A stretch of 64,000 nucleotides of DNA from Anniella stebbinsi. Lineage: Eukaryota > Chordata > Lepidosauria > Squamata > Anniellidae. The notes below the pieces were generated by a model that ran no database searches, had not been told where the DNA came from, and saw nothing but the letters and a program-made list of their open reading frames with translations. Numbering within the stretch: the first letter of the stretch is position 1; the number at the start of each line of letters is the position of its first letter. A program made the position numbers and the translations under genes. Of this stretch, positions 49,701 to 60,099 are shown one piece after another. The DNA lies in the NCBI GenBank assembly GCA_029215795.1, contig JARDYH010000001.1, forward strand, positions 190,285,654-190,349,653, given 5' to 3'.

Positions 49701-50808
49701 GAAAGTTACCAGATGTGTTTTGGGTGTCCTGAATGTACCTTTGGCTGTCCTGAACTGAAAACATGAGAATATTATTGACTAGATTGTAGTATGTTATTCT
49801 CTCGAAAACAACCCTGTGAGGTAGGCACGGGCTGTGGTCCTGTTACTTGCCCTTCTGCAATGTTCACTGTACTGCATATGTGTGTTGGGTTACCTGAAGT
49901 CTTATTGTCTAGGAATACTACTATCAACATTGTTTGAAAGTTGTAGGAACATATTTTATTTAGGATAAGCATTTTTAAAATAAGCATTTTTAATATGGCA
50001 ACAACAATTTCAGCATAGAAAATAAAATTTACAGCAAACAGCATTTACAACAGCATTTAAGTTGACATTGAAAGACACATAGTTGAAAGTCACATTATTA
50101 TGAACATCTCATCTCAAAACAATATCTAATTAGTAACAGCAATGTAAAAGAAAAATCAACAAAGAACATAAAATGAACAGCATTTGAAACAGCATTGCAT
50201 TACACATTGAAAGAAACATACGTTACTTTAAACTCACATAATGAATATCTCAAAACAGCAATGAAAAAGCAAAATCAACATAGAAAATAAAATTCACATA
50301 TTCTAAAGGGATGGTCTATCAGTAGTCTCATTTCCTAATGCTGCTTCTTCTTGAGGAAAAAAGGAAAAAACACAGTCAGTGCTGCCTGAAGCGGGACTTT
50401 TGGCTTTGGCTTGAAGAATGAATGATCCAGAAAAAGGAAGCGGTTGCCTTCTGGTCTGGTCACATCACAGCGGTTCCACACGACACCATCTTTGATCCCC
50501 TGCAGTTCTCTCTATGCTATGTTCTAAGGGAAATTTAGAGATGGATTGTTTTAGCATAGGATGTAATAACAATATCCCACCCTCTACACATTCATTCATT
50601 CATTCATTCATTCTCAGGCCATGAAGCCTTTATGCGGAAACTTTCCTTATTTGTTTATGCACTTTCCTTATTTGTTTATGCTTCTAGCAGGTATTGACAC
50701 ATGGTTCCTTCCTGTGACTTGCTGAAATAGAGTAAATAGAGTAAAAGTTAGGGAAAACATGGCTTACACAAGTTTGGCACAGGGTTTTGGCACTGAACAC
50801 TCACCTCC
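49701..50808. other. AT-rich 3' region of the transposase gene
   Basis: It is mostly A-rich with loose internal repetition (gcatttgaaacagcattg, aaaatcaacaaagaac). It contains an (ATTC)n run at 50588-50612 and a doubled ctttccttatttgtttatgc at 50641-50681. A minus-strand open stretch at 50335-50513 (GVVWNRCDVTRPEGNRFLF in part) ends at a stop and might be a 3' exon; that is weak. A donor-like ggaggtgagtg sits just after the transposase stop. Confidence 0.4.
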
Positions 50809-52263
50809 CTAAGGGTTCTGCCCACGCAGAGACCAAAGCATGCCTCTTAAGGCATCTCTGACCTTTTCCCCAGCAGCCTTTTCTTGAATTTCCTCATGTG
50901 CCATTGGCAGCGGGGCACCCAGGGTTGCCAGTTCAATTTGCCTTGCTTCTGGGAGATCCAATTCAACATCATGTCCTTGACTTTCACAAATGTTGTGCAG
51001 AATGACACAGGCAGATATCACTGAAATGATGTTTTCTTCAGCGAGTTCTATCCTGGATGACAGGCATCTCCACCGTGCTTTTAACCTTCCAAAGGCACAT
51101 TCAACAACATTCCGCGCCCGTGACAGACAGTGGTTGAAATGTTGCTTTTGCTGGTCCAGGGCTCCACCGTAAGGTTTCATCAGCCACTTCCGAATGGGGT
51201 AAGCGGAATCAGCCACCACCAGTGGAGGAATCTGCACGTCATTAACAGTAATGGTAGGGTTCCCTGGGATGAAGACACCAGCTTCCATGGCCTCAAAGAG
51301 TGCAGAGTTCCTGAAGACATGGGCATCGTGATTTCTCCCACTCCAACCTATTTCCACATCCATGAATCGCCCACGGTGGTTCACTGTGCCTTGAAGGAGC
51401 ATGGAAAAAAAGCGTTTCCGGTTTATGTAGTCAGGGCCTTGCCTAGGAGGACAGGCAATTTCAATGTGACATCCATCTGTGGCTGCAACACAATGAAAGA
51501 AGCCCAGTTTGGAAAATCCACTCATGATCTGAGAGAGAAAACATAAATAATGGAAAATAAATCATTATTGCTTCACCGGCTGGCATGCTTGAGATACAAT
51601 GATCAAGTTCCATTAGGCCACCTATATAACAGCCTAGTCCATCTTTTCCTATCCCAAATAATAAAAAACAAGACTCACCTCTGGAACATTGCCAAGGCAA
51701 ACTGTTTGTCTCAGAAGCGCATGCTCCATGGCTAGGCAGACCTCCACAACGATCATGGCTGCCGTTGTTCTACCGATCCCAAATTGCTGAGCCACCACCC
51801 GGTAACCACCAGGATTTGCTAGCCTCCATATACAGATGGCCACGCACTTCACCATTGGAATGGCTTCCCTCATGTTCGTATTGCGACGTTCAAGAAATGG
51901 CCGAAGATGGTCTGCAATCTTGAAAAGGGTCGCTCTGGTCATCCTAAAGTGCTCTAGCCACTGCTCATCACCCCAGAGGGCTAGAACATCGTTTTCCCAC
52001 CAGTCACGACTCCTGGGGAAGCACCACCATCTTCTTGGTCTCTGTTGTTTCATCAAAGGAACATATAATAAATTCTCTTGGAGCCTATCTTGTTGGAGCC
52101 TTAAAAGATATGAGTTGTTCTCTTGGAGCATTCTCATGATGATTCGTCTTCTTCTTCTTCTCCGTTGAATCGTTCTCCTTAGGCAAGTCAATGTAAAATG
52201 CATATTTGCGATCATAAGTTGAATTGCATACACGAGGGAACGAGAAATCGAGGTAGGAGCCAT
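50809..52263 (-). CDS. PIF-Harbinger DDE transposase (HARBI1-like), two exons
   Basis: Exons 52263-51679 and 51528-50809 on the minus strand join in phase 0 (gag|gtgagt donor, ctctcag| acceptor) to a 434-residue protein. The open frame extends upstream to 52290 only through a TTG, so the ATG at 52263 is chosen. Residues about 130-175 include a helix-turn-helix-like region (YRVVAQQFGIGRTTAAMIV). The DDE_Tnp_4 catalytic residues are present: D213 (AATDGCHIE), D302 (VVADSAYP) and E338 (VVECAFGRLKARWR), with 35 residues between the last two. The end ACVILHNICES is the family hallmark. It would cut and paste the element at TTA sites, with help from the Myb-like partner. The gene is complete with no stop or frameshift. 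It is transcribed inward from the right end, opposite the plus-strand Myb-like gene. Confidence 0.95.
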
Positions 52264-52440
52264 ATCGCCTTCTCTTCCCGTCCAGCTCAAAATGGCGTTT
52301 CAGAAAGAGAAAAGGGGAACCAAACTTGCTTCTCTGGTGTCGCCTAGGTAAATGAACTCAACGGTCGACGAAACTCAGATCACGTGCTTGTATGCATATG
52401 CTCACGCGCGAAGGTGCGCGTAACCTGAAGGCATTTTTTC
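52264..52440 (-). promoter_or_regulatory. Promoter region of the transposase
   Basis: The minus strand here (gcatatgcatacaagcacg, then cgaccgttgagttcattta) closely follows the plus-strand sequence at 44105-44152 in front of the Myb-like gene. A common promoter design at both ends would co-express transposase and partner. Confidence 0.5.
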
Positions 52441-52759
52441 CCCCCGCTCAGCTCTGCCCTCTCCCCCCCTCCCATCTCGTTGCCGGGCAACCCGAAATTA
52501 CGTAGGCAGGCAGGTACATTCCTGTGGGTGGAGTACAGGAAGGGAGGGCTGGGAAAGGGGTTGGCTCTGATCACGTGCTTGTATGCATATGCACGCGTGC
52601 GAAGGTGCGCGTAACCTGAAGGCATTTTTCCCCCCCCCGGTCAGCTCTGCCCTCTCCCCCCCTCCCATCTCGTTGCCAGGCAACCCGAAATTACGTAGGC
52701 AGGCAGGTACATTCCTGTGGGTGGAGTACAGGAAGGGAGGGCTGGGAAAGGGGTTGGCT
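52378..52759. repeat. 191 bp tandem duplication in the right subterminal region
   Basis: gatcacgtgcttgtatgcat starts at 52378 and again at 52569, and the following sequence (cccatctcgttgcc, gaaattacgtaggcaggc, gggtggagtacagg) repeats with few differences. The left end of the transposon has only one counterpart. It doubles the promoter-proximal sequence of the transposase gene. Confidence 0.92.
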
Positions 52760-52968
52760 TTAGGTAAAAAGCGAATTAAAATGTCTGTTTCCTCCTCCCG
52801 AAGCCCCGCATGTGAACAATTAAAACGCGCGTCGGAGAAAAGCGATAATGCGCTTCAACGCCTCTCGCTGCCTCCCGTGCAGAGGGATGAGGCGTAAATG
52901 CGCCTCCGCGATAGTGCGCATAATCCCACAAACGGGCGCAAAAGCGCATCCTTGTGGAGGGGGCCTTA

Positions 52969-55900
52969 GCAGCATCCTAAAAAACTTTGGGTGCTTCCAG
53001 ACACAGGACTCCAAGCAATCCAAAGGCATTGTGCAGCTATTCATTCATTTCTTCTTGAACTGTTTTTTTTTTTTTTTGGTGGTAATTAAAAAGATAGGGA
53101 AAGCACTAGGAAAATACAGGACTACAAATTGAAGATACTGTTGTCTGGACACACAGACACACACGTAAGGCAATGCAATCGTGCAATGCAATCGCACAAG
53201 GCAATAACTCAATTAAAGTCTTACCTGGAAGCATCCTGAGAGTTCTTCAGACAGCGGGGGAAACTGCATTTTCCTCCCGTTGCTTTGCCTCATGCTATTG
53301 TCCCACAATAGGGACAAGCAGCTTCCTCGTCCTTCACATGCTGAAGAAAGAGGAAGTAAACAAAGATCATGTGGCCCATTGAAGTGGGCACACAGCAGGA
53401 AATGGCAGCACATTTTGCTGTTGGAGGAAAAATCGGATTTTCCTGGATCTTTTTTTTTAATGGGAAAACATCCAGAAGCAGCAAGAGGCGTGCGGAAGGT
53501 GGATGGTGTCGTGAAAAAGACCTGTGAAAATCTGTGAGTGCCCAGTAACGAACATGCTATAAAATGCTCATCTGATGATCCACTTAGTGTTTTCCACAAT
53601 ATTTCCACATTTTCTTCTCACTCCCCCCACTCAATTCTGGACCTGTCAAAGAACGTTTTGCTTTAAAAACAAAACAAAACATGTGAATAGATCAAGGTTT
53701 CTGCATCCCCCACCCCAAAAGCTAGCTTCAATAAATGGATACAGTTCATAGAAATTAAAACAACATATTTTGAACCCGAAACTTCCCTTTTCTTACTGCA
53801 ATATTGGTGTTCGTTTGGCATCAACATATGTGTAGCTCTGGTTACTTCAAGGGACCTCATGTGAATCAGAGCGGAGTCTCATTCTACTCAACTATGCACA
53901 TTTCCCCATGCGTTCTACCACACATTTACCGCATGTCTGCATTAATAAGAGGTAAAATTCTCCTTCCCATTCGGCTGGATGATACAGATGACCAAGTAGT
54001 CTTGGGCTGGAGTATTCATGATGGGTTAGTTTGCTTGGTCATATGGACTCCCTAACTGTACCTGGTGAATCCTGAACCTAATACAGTACCTAAACTTCCG
54101 CTGCCTGAATGCATTATTTAGAGAACAGTACAAACATTTGTTAACTGCCCTTCATTCCTACAGTTCTTTCAGGATTATGTTGAAATACCTCTAAAGGAAG
54201 TGCCACACTTTTCCTAACTTATGACTGATATGTTTTTAGAAAGCTCATTTTATATATACCCTAATTAAAAAGTATTGTGCTAGGCTTTTTTGCAAAGCAT
54301 CTAGGGAACTAATATGGCGAGAGATAATAATGGGCTGCATAGTCCCTTGTTAAGTGCTACAGTCTGTTTGGGGATTCTGCCTGTGTAATAGAGTAGGAAT
54401 CTCCTTCTCTGCCTTGTTGGTCTTGGGCCAGAAATGTAGGGGTAAAACAAACACCAAGGGGAAAGTGGGCAGGAAATGGGAATAGATGAATTTTCACTCT
54501 GCTGTGTTCACGACCCATGACGTGTATGCTACGCAAGCCAACAGAGGGGCATCGACTCTTAGCACTGAGAAATGACAGCTCTTTTTGAGAATGAGAAGAA
54601 ACTATTAGAGGAGCTGTACTATGTGGGACATCCTCCAAGTGACGTGTCTCCTGGGATGCTCAAGTCAGGGATATGCAAATCAGCAAAGCCCTGAGCTTGT
54701 TGAGGTTCTCCGGACCACCTTGAAGCTTGTTCCAGCTCATGTCTGTATCAGATTGTGAGCTCAGTTTTATTATTTTCATATGACAATTCATGCATACTTT
54801 TGTGTGCAGTTGTGCCAATTTTGGAAAGGAATGCATTTTTTTTCTCCCACTGAGTTCTCCAACATCAAGCTATGTTGGGTTTTGTGTCCTCCCAACCAAG
54901 CTTGATGGCTTTTGTGGGATGGATTCTTACATGCACTTGACTAGGGATGTATGAGAATTTCATTTCCTCCATTCACAACTCTGAACGCAAACAGCAGCAC
55001 AATTTTCCAGAAAACCTGGCAAATTCCTGAACTTGTGTTTACCTTCACACTTTAGCCTATGGGGAAAATGAGCACATTTTCAGTGTGTACGTCTAAAATG
55101 TGTACGTTTTGGTTTGAAAAGGGAAAAAAACACCTCCTCACATTTGGGAAAGGGAATGAGATGAACTGAGCTCAGAGATGAAAATAGCAGAATCTGGATG
55201 AGCTTGAACCTCACTGGTTCTCCCATCCCTTCATTTGTGGTTTTTGTGGTTGTTGTCTTTGATCCAACAACTTCTAGCAGATCATTCATTGACATGTTTG
55301 TCAGATTATGTCAACAACAATAACAATTTGTAATCCAGTCTTATGTGTGTTTATCTGGTAGTACATTCCATTGAGTTCAGTGAGCCTTAGTCCTACGTAA
55401 GGGTGCATAGCACTGCAGCCTTAATTTCTAGGGTAAAGCTCTCTCCATTTTGAGATACAACAACATCATGCCTCTCAAAGTATACAATCAGAAAGACCGA
55501 TGAGGTTGTCATTGGAGGCATGTGACTGCCCTTGATGTGCTCATGTGCAATCTGTGTAGAGAAATACAAAGTTCAAGCATATTAGCTGCACAGACACATT
55601 TATCTTTGATTTCTGAGCAGACTACATCTGAGCACACATAATACTGAGGAACTTGGATTAATAAACCAGGATATGCTTGAGCTGCCCCATCACTCCTGCC
55701 TTTTTGAATCACATGCTTAAATCCACATGTAGCTTGACTCTGTTTTTTCCCATTGCTTTGAGTACAGCTCATAGTTAACGTTTAGGTGCTTGGACTCCAA
55801 TATCAGGTTGCTGATGCCTTTTTCTGCCTGTCTAACCACAACTTGTCTTAATTATAATGTTTCAGTAATGTAGCTGCCCACATTATATATATAATACACT

Positions 55901-56145
55901 CCTTTTTAAAAACAACGGCGGTGGAAAATTGTAGGACACTTGTGAATAGCCAGGTAAAGAGTCACAGCACAAGTGTTGGCTCTGCTGACAATGTCCATGA
56001 ACGACAAGAATCAATGAACTAGAAGGGGAAGAAGAGTGAACCATTTCAGGGGTGGGACCATCTTAATACTTGGGGAGTTTCATAATGAGACAGGTGGCCC
56101 TTTAGATAACCAGGTCCTAAACTGATTAGCGCTTTAAAGCTCAAA
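52969..56145. other. Non-coding sequence right of the Harbinger element
   Basis: No gene recognised. It includes a poly-T run near 53062-53080 and a short degenerate element tip at about 54943 (tagggatgtatgag). Open frames of 60-131 codons occur on both strands without domain signals. Confidence 0.5.
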
Positions 56146-56935
56146 ACTAGGGATGTGCACTGACCCCCAGGATCGGATTGGATAGCGGATCGGAATCGGA
56201 CCTGGGGGGGCAGATCGGATTGGAGGCCAGGCGGATCGGATCGGATTCCGATCCGTGGATCGGATTTTCGATCCGGTTCGGACACCATTTTGAATGCATT
56301 TCCCCATAGTGTAGTATTGTGTTACAAAAATGCCTATAACTTTTTCATTTTTAAATATAGAAGGATGAAACTTGGGAACTTTGTAGATGGATTAGGGGTT
56401 GTTATCTGGGAGAAATTTCAGAACGATTGGTACAGGCATTTGGGGGCAATTAATTTTTTAATAAATTAATTGCCCCAAAATGCCTATAACTTTTTCATTT
56501 TTAAAGTTACACACATGAAACGTTGCCACATTGTAGGGGGTACATTGGGACCCATGTGTTTTAAATTTCAGAAACATAGGTGCTTGTCTGGTGTGGCAAT
56601 TAATTTTAGAAAAATGGGTAGTAGTGGGGTAAATACAGTTACGGCTCCCACTTTTTTTATTTTTAAAGATATAAACAGGAAACTTGGGCACATTACAGGG
56701 AACACTTGGCTTGATATGTGTGTGAAATTTTAGAAACATAGGTGCTTGCCTTGTGTGGCAATTCAGTTTTGAAACATTGAGGGAAGAAACACCTATAACT
56801 TTTTCATTTTTAAAGTTACACACATGAAACTTTGCCACATGGTAGGTGGGTTAGGGGTAGTTGTTATCTGTCAGAAATTTCAGAATGATAGGTCCAGGCA
56901 TTTGATGACTATGGATTTTTTAGATTAAAAGTTAC
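56146..56935. mobile_element. Interspersed repeat with gatcggat-rich tip and internal ~170-bp repeats
   Basis: Begins agggatgtgcactgac, followed by a run of gatcggat/atccgatc words (56165-56280). Then cctataactttttcattttt followed by aaa(g/t)-ta recurs near 56331, 56482 and 56801, with a degenerate copy near 56650; each is followed by gaaacttgggaac-like and ttagaaacataggtgcttg-like sequence. There is no coding capacity. The tip resembles the tips at 41573 and 42495. Confidence 0.6.
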
Positions 56936-56940
56936 AAAAG

Positions 56941-57098
56941 TTTTTCCACAGAAGCTTGGGCTGTTGCATCCCCCTCCCCTGCCTCCCCCTCCCCTGCCTC
57001 CCCCTCCCTCTTTTATCTGTCAAAACTCCATGTTGTTGTAAACGCAATGTTGGGGACTCGGTGAGGTTCTCCTTGAGGGAGGACCCAGAGTCCCGTGG
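56941..57098 (+). repeat. Duplicated block, first copy
   Basis: tttccacagaagcttgggct through gggaggacccagagtcccg is repeated almost perfectly at 58959-59117, 2,018 bp away. It contains (ccctcccctgcct)n. Confidence 0.93.
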
Positions 57099-57475
57099 CT
57101 TGTGCAAGGAGGGTGGCTTGCTCTCCTCGCAGGTGATAGGATCTGGAAGGCAGCAACAGCAGGCAGGCAGGAATGCAGGCGGGCATGGCAAAATCCAACG
57201 TTGGGGACTCGGTGAGGTTCTCCTTGAGGGAGGACCCAGAGTCCCGTGGCTTGTGCAAGGAGGGCGGCTTGCTCTCCTCGCAGGTGGTAGGATCTGGAAG
57301 GCAGCAACAACAGGCAGGCAGGAAGGCAGGCGGGCATGGCAAAGTCCAACGTTGGGGACTCGGTGAGGTTCTCCTTGAGGGAGGACCCAGAGTCCCGTGG
57401 CTTGTGCAAGGAGGGCGGCTTGCTCTCCTCGCAGGTGATAGGATCTGGAAGGCAGCAACAGCAGGCAGGCATTCA
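57047..57475 (+). repeat. ~152 bp tandem repeat, three copies
   Basis: gttggggactcggtgaggtt starts at 57047, 57200 and 57351 (153 and 151 bp apart). Each unit goes through ggcttgtgcaaggaggg and ggatctggaaggcagcaaca. The two spacings differ by 2 bp, so no protein frame is kept from unit to unit. All minus-strand frames happen to be open because the sequence lacks stops. Confidence 0.93.
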
Positions 57476-57844
57476 ATGGGCGAATTCACTCCTTTCTGGG
57501 CCACTGTGGCAGAGAGAGTTCCATAGGCTGCAAAAGAAGAAGGGAAAAAATGAATATTAGATAAATACTTTATTACTGCAAAAGAAGAAGGGAAAATAAA
57601 GATTTGTAAAGAAGGCAAGGCCTAGTCTCCCCCGGCCACACCCTTCTTGTTTGTTACTCCCAATCCTCCTTCTCCTCTCCCTTTCTTAATCACTCGTTTG
57701 AGCCTTTTGTTAGAGTGATTGGCTATCCTTTTGTGTCTGGCACAGCTGTCCACAGATCACAGAGCCATTACTGGAGCATTAGAGAATTACCATTTGTTTT
57801 GTCCTTGGGTTTTTGTTATCTCCTAATCAATAATCACCCTACTT
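57476..57844. other. Non-coding sequence
   Basis: ttccataggctgcaaaagaa followed by aaggg (57517-57543) recurs at about 58330-58355, so 56.9-59.1 kb appears to be one family of rearranged repeats. Nothing else recognised. Confidence 0.45.
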
Positions 57845-58155
57845 TAGGGTGACCAGATCCAGGTCAGGGCTCCTGTAACTTTAACAGTTGTAGAGAAAAG
57901 GGAATTTCAGCCAGTATCATTTGTATGCAATTAGTTCCTGGTGAAATCCCCTCTTCATCACAACAGTTAAAGGTGCAGGGGCCCTGCCTTCTTTTCTATA
58001 TGGTCACTCTGCCTGCACCTTTAACTGTTGTGAGGAAGAGGGAATTTCAGCAGGAACTAATTGCATACAACATGACACTGGCTGAAATTCCCTTTGCTCT
58101 ACAACTGTTAAAGTTATAGGAGCCCTGACCTGGATTTTTATCTGTTCAGCCTACC
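57845..58155. mobile_element. Two adjoining copies of the short palindromic MITE
   Basis: A full copy (57845-58010: agggtgaccagatccagg ... tatatggtcactct) is followed directly by a second (58012-58150: ctgcacctttaactgttgtg ... gagccctgacctgg). Both hold the gatgaagagg/ggaagaggg and ctggctgaaattccc words of the family. Confidence 0.75.
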
Positions 58156-58958
58156 CTACTTCACATACAGTGAAACCTTCACTACATACTACTTTAACAA
58201 CTAGCTCTCAGACTGCCCCTTACCTGAGTCATGCGGGCGACGTGGTTCGATGGGCCACCTCCAGGCGGCCTCCAGGCGGGAAGATGGTCAGTCAGGATTC
58301 CCATCTCTCCTGGGCACTGTGGCGAAGAGTTCCATAGGCTGCAAAAGAACAAGGGGAAAAAAGAATGAATATGAGATGAACACTTAAACACAACTGGCTC
58401 CCTCCCACCCAGGACTGGCCTCTTGGCCGTTCCTGAGTGCCCATGCCCCAGTAGGCACACGGGGCTGCCTGCTTGCTTACTCATAGGTAAGCTCTCTGAC
58501 AGCCTCTTACCTGAGTCGTGCTGTCGAATTGGCAAAGTCCAAACAGCAACATTGGGTGGGCGAGTCCCATGGCTTGTGCAAGGCTCTCCTCGCAGGAAGG
58601 ATCTGGAAGGCAGCGGGCAGTGTTGCATAAATTATGCTATTCCCAAGTGTCCAAAGTCCAGATATGAAACACTTGACGAAAGACTTCCTGAAGCTTTGGA
58701 AACTAATATATTATTCTGCGCAGAATAGGTGACCTCCGGACGCTAACGCTGCTTTCCAGAGTCACACCACACCAAGGTTCAAACAAAGCTTTTGTACTCC
58801 AAAAGTTACACATCATCAGCCCTCATCCCATTGGTTTATAACCCCAGTGGCATCATTTGGCCAACTCTATTTTACTCTTGAGTAGTCCCTAGTAGTGGCC
58901 AGATGTGGCGTTGCATTGCCATGTGCTATTTTACTTGTACCCAGAGATGCTTTGCAAT
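58156..58958. other. Rearranged GA-rich repeat pieces
   Basis: Pieces of the 57.0-57.5 kb tandem unit reappear (ggcttgtgcaaggctctcct, aaggatctggaaggcagcgg near 58570-58615). The rest is not recognised. No gene seen. Confidence 0.45.
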
Positions 58959-59117
58959 GTTTTCCACAGAAGCTTGGGCTGTTGCATCCCCCTCCCCTGC
59001 CTCCCCCTCCCCTGCCTCCCCCTCCCTCTTTTATCTGTCAAAACTCCATGTTGTTGTAAACGCAATGTTGGGGACTCGGTGAGGTTCTCCTTGAGGGAGG
59101 ACCCAGAGTCCCGTGGC
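58959..59117 (+). repeat. Duplicated block, second copy
   Basis: Near-identical to 56941-57098. Here the homology stops at gtcccgtggccacggtcac, that is, inside the first tandem unit. Confidence 0.93.
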
Positions 59118-59856
59118 CACGGTCACATCTGGATGAGTTACAATGGAGGCTGACCTGGAGAAGAAGGAGCAATGGCAATATTGACAAGCTCCTAGCTCTT
59201 GCGCCGCTAAATCACTTGCAAGCAACTTGACTTTTGCAGAAATGGATACAATGGGCAGGCAGTGGGGAATGGGGCTTTGGGGTGCTGTGTGTGGATGGTT
59301 TGGGTGTGTGTATCAGTGAACACATGTAGGATGCGTGTAAGATGCGTGTAAGATGCATGTCAGGGGAAATGGACATGTTTTGGGGTGCAAATCATAGATC
59401 TGTTCAGATTTTTACAATAGTCCCTCTTCAAGGCTCTCCTTAATTGAAGGGGCTGGTTGTCCCTCTAACTGGCTCTCCCATACCTGCATGTCTTGTAGGC
59501 AGCCGTCAAAGAAGTTGTACAATGGAAACAGCAACCAGCAATGATACAGAAGCATATAGCCAGAAAAACAGTCATTCTCACATAACAGCTTCTACTCTAA
59601 TCTACTGGGGGTCGCTTGTAAGCATATTTCCTACATATCAACCACAACCTGTGTGTTGATCTGTGTTTTTCTATCAAAGTCACCAGGGTTTGAGAAGTTA
59701 AATACCTGTGACTTTGGAAAGAGTGTTCTTAATTATCACAATCTTACCATATTTTTCCATCAGCAATCATAACTATTCACTTTCAAGAACCCATTACATT
59801 TCTACAAAGCAGGTTCCCACAAATTTTCCAGTCTCCTTCTGCAATTAGCACACACA
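59118..59856. other. Possible 3' LTR region of the provirus; unresolved
   Basis: If the purine-rich tract at 59855-59866 is the polypurine tract, an LTR should start at about 59857 and run leftward here. I could not identify its other end, a TATA box or a poly(A) signal with confidence. A short tandem aggatgcgtgtaagatgcgtg lies at 59329-59358. Confidence 0.3.
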
Positions 59857-60099
59857 CTCCCCTTTAGGAGTGTGGGTCAGTCTCATTCTTCTTCCAATAA
59901 CTTATCAGTTAGTAAGGCTATCAAGTTGATGGGGTGGGCCACAAAAGGCAGCCCTCCTGTGTGTGTGACAAAGGGGCCATTTCACAGGCCAAACAGGTGT
60001 TGTTGGTCTAGATTTTTGTGAAGTTTACAATAAGTTTCACAAACTGGTTCTCGTTCAGAGCTTCTCAGAGGGAGATCTAAACCAAAATCCCTCCCCCCG

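Larger units (their letters stand above)
43736..52965 (+). mobile_element. Complete three-gene PIF-Harbinger transposon, 9,230 bp
   Basis: The left tip ggcctcctccacacgag is matched in inverse by the right tip ctccttgtggagggggcc (about 14 bp of close identity), and both are flanked by TTA (43733-43735 and 52966-52968), the 3 bp TWA-type target duplication of PIF-Harbinger elements. The subterminal regions are rich in gcgcattat/ataatgcgc words and are inverted relatives over several hundred bases. Inside are three spliced genes: a Myb/SANT-like gene (+), a second Myb/SANT-like gene (-) and a DD35E transposase (-). Two-gene elements are the known vertebrate pattern; a third gene is unusual. The reading frames are open apart from one TAG, so the insertion is probably young. 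I looked for a nested element boundary around the middle gene (47.5 and 49.7 kb) and found none. Confidence 0.93.

Noticed and set aside
51649..52290. Transposase start at 52290
   Set aside because: That codon is TTG. The first ATG in frame is at 52263.
56925..57618. Proline/cysteine-rich frames up to 201 codons
   Set aside because: They translate the ~152 bp tandem repeat in shifting frames; the unit lengths of 153 and 151 bp do not preserve one frame.
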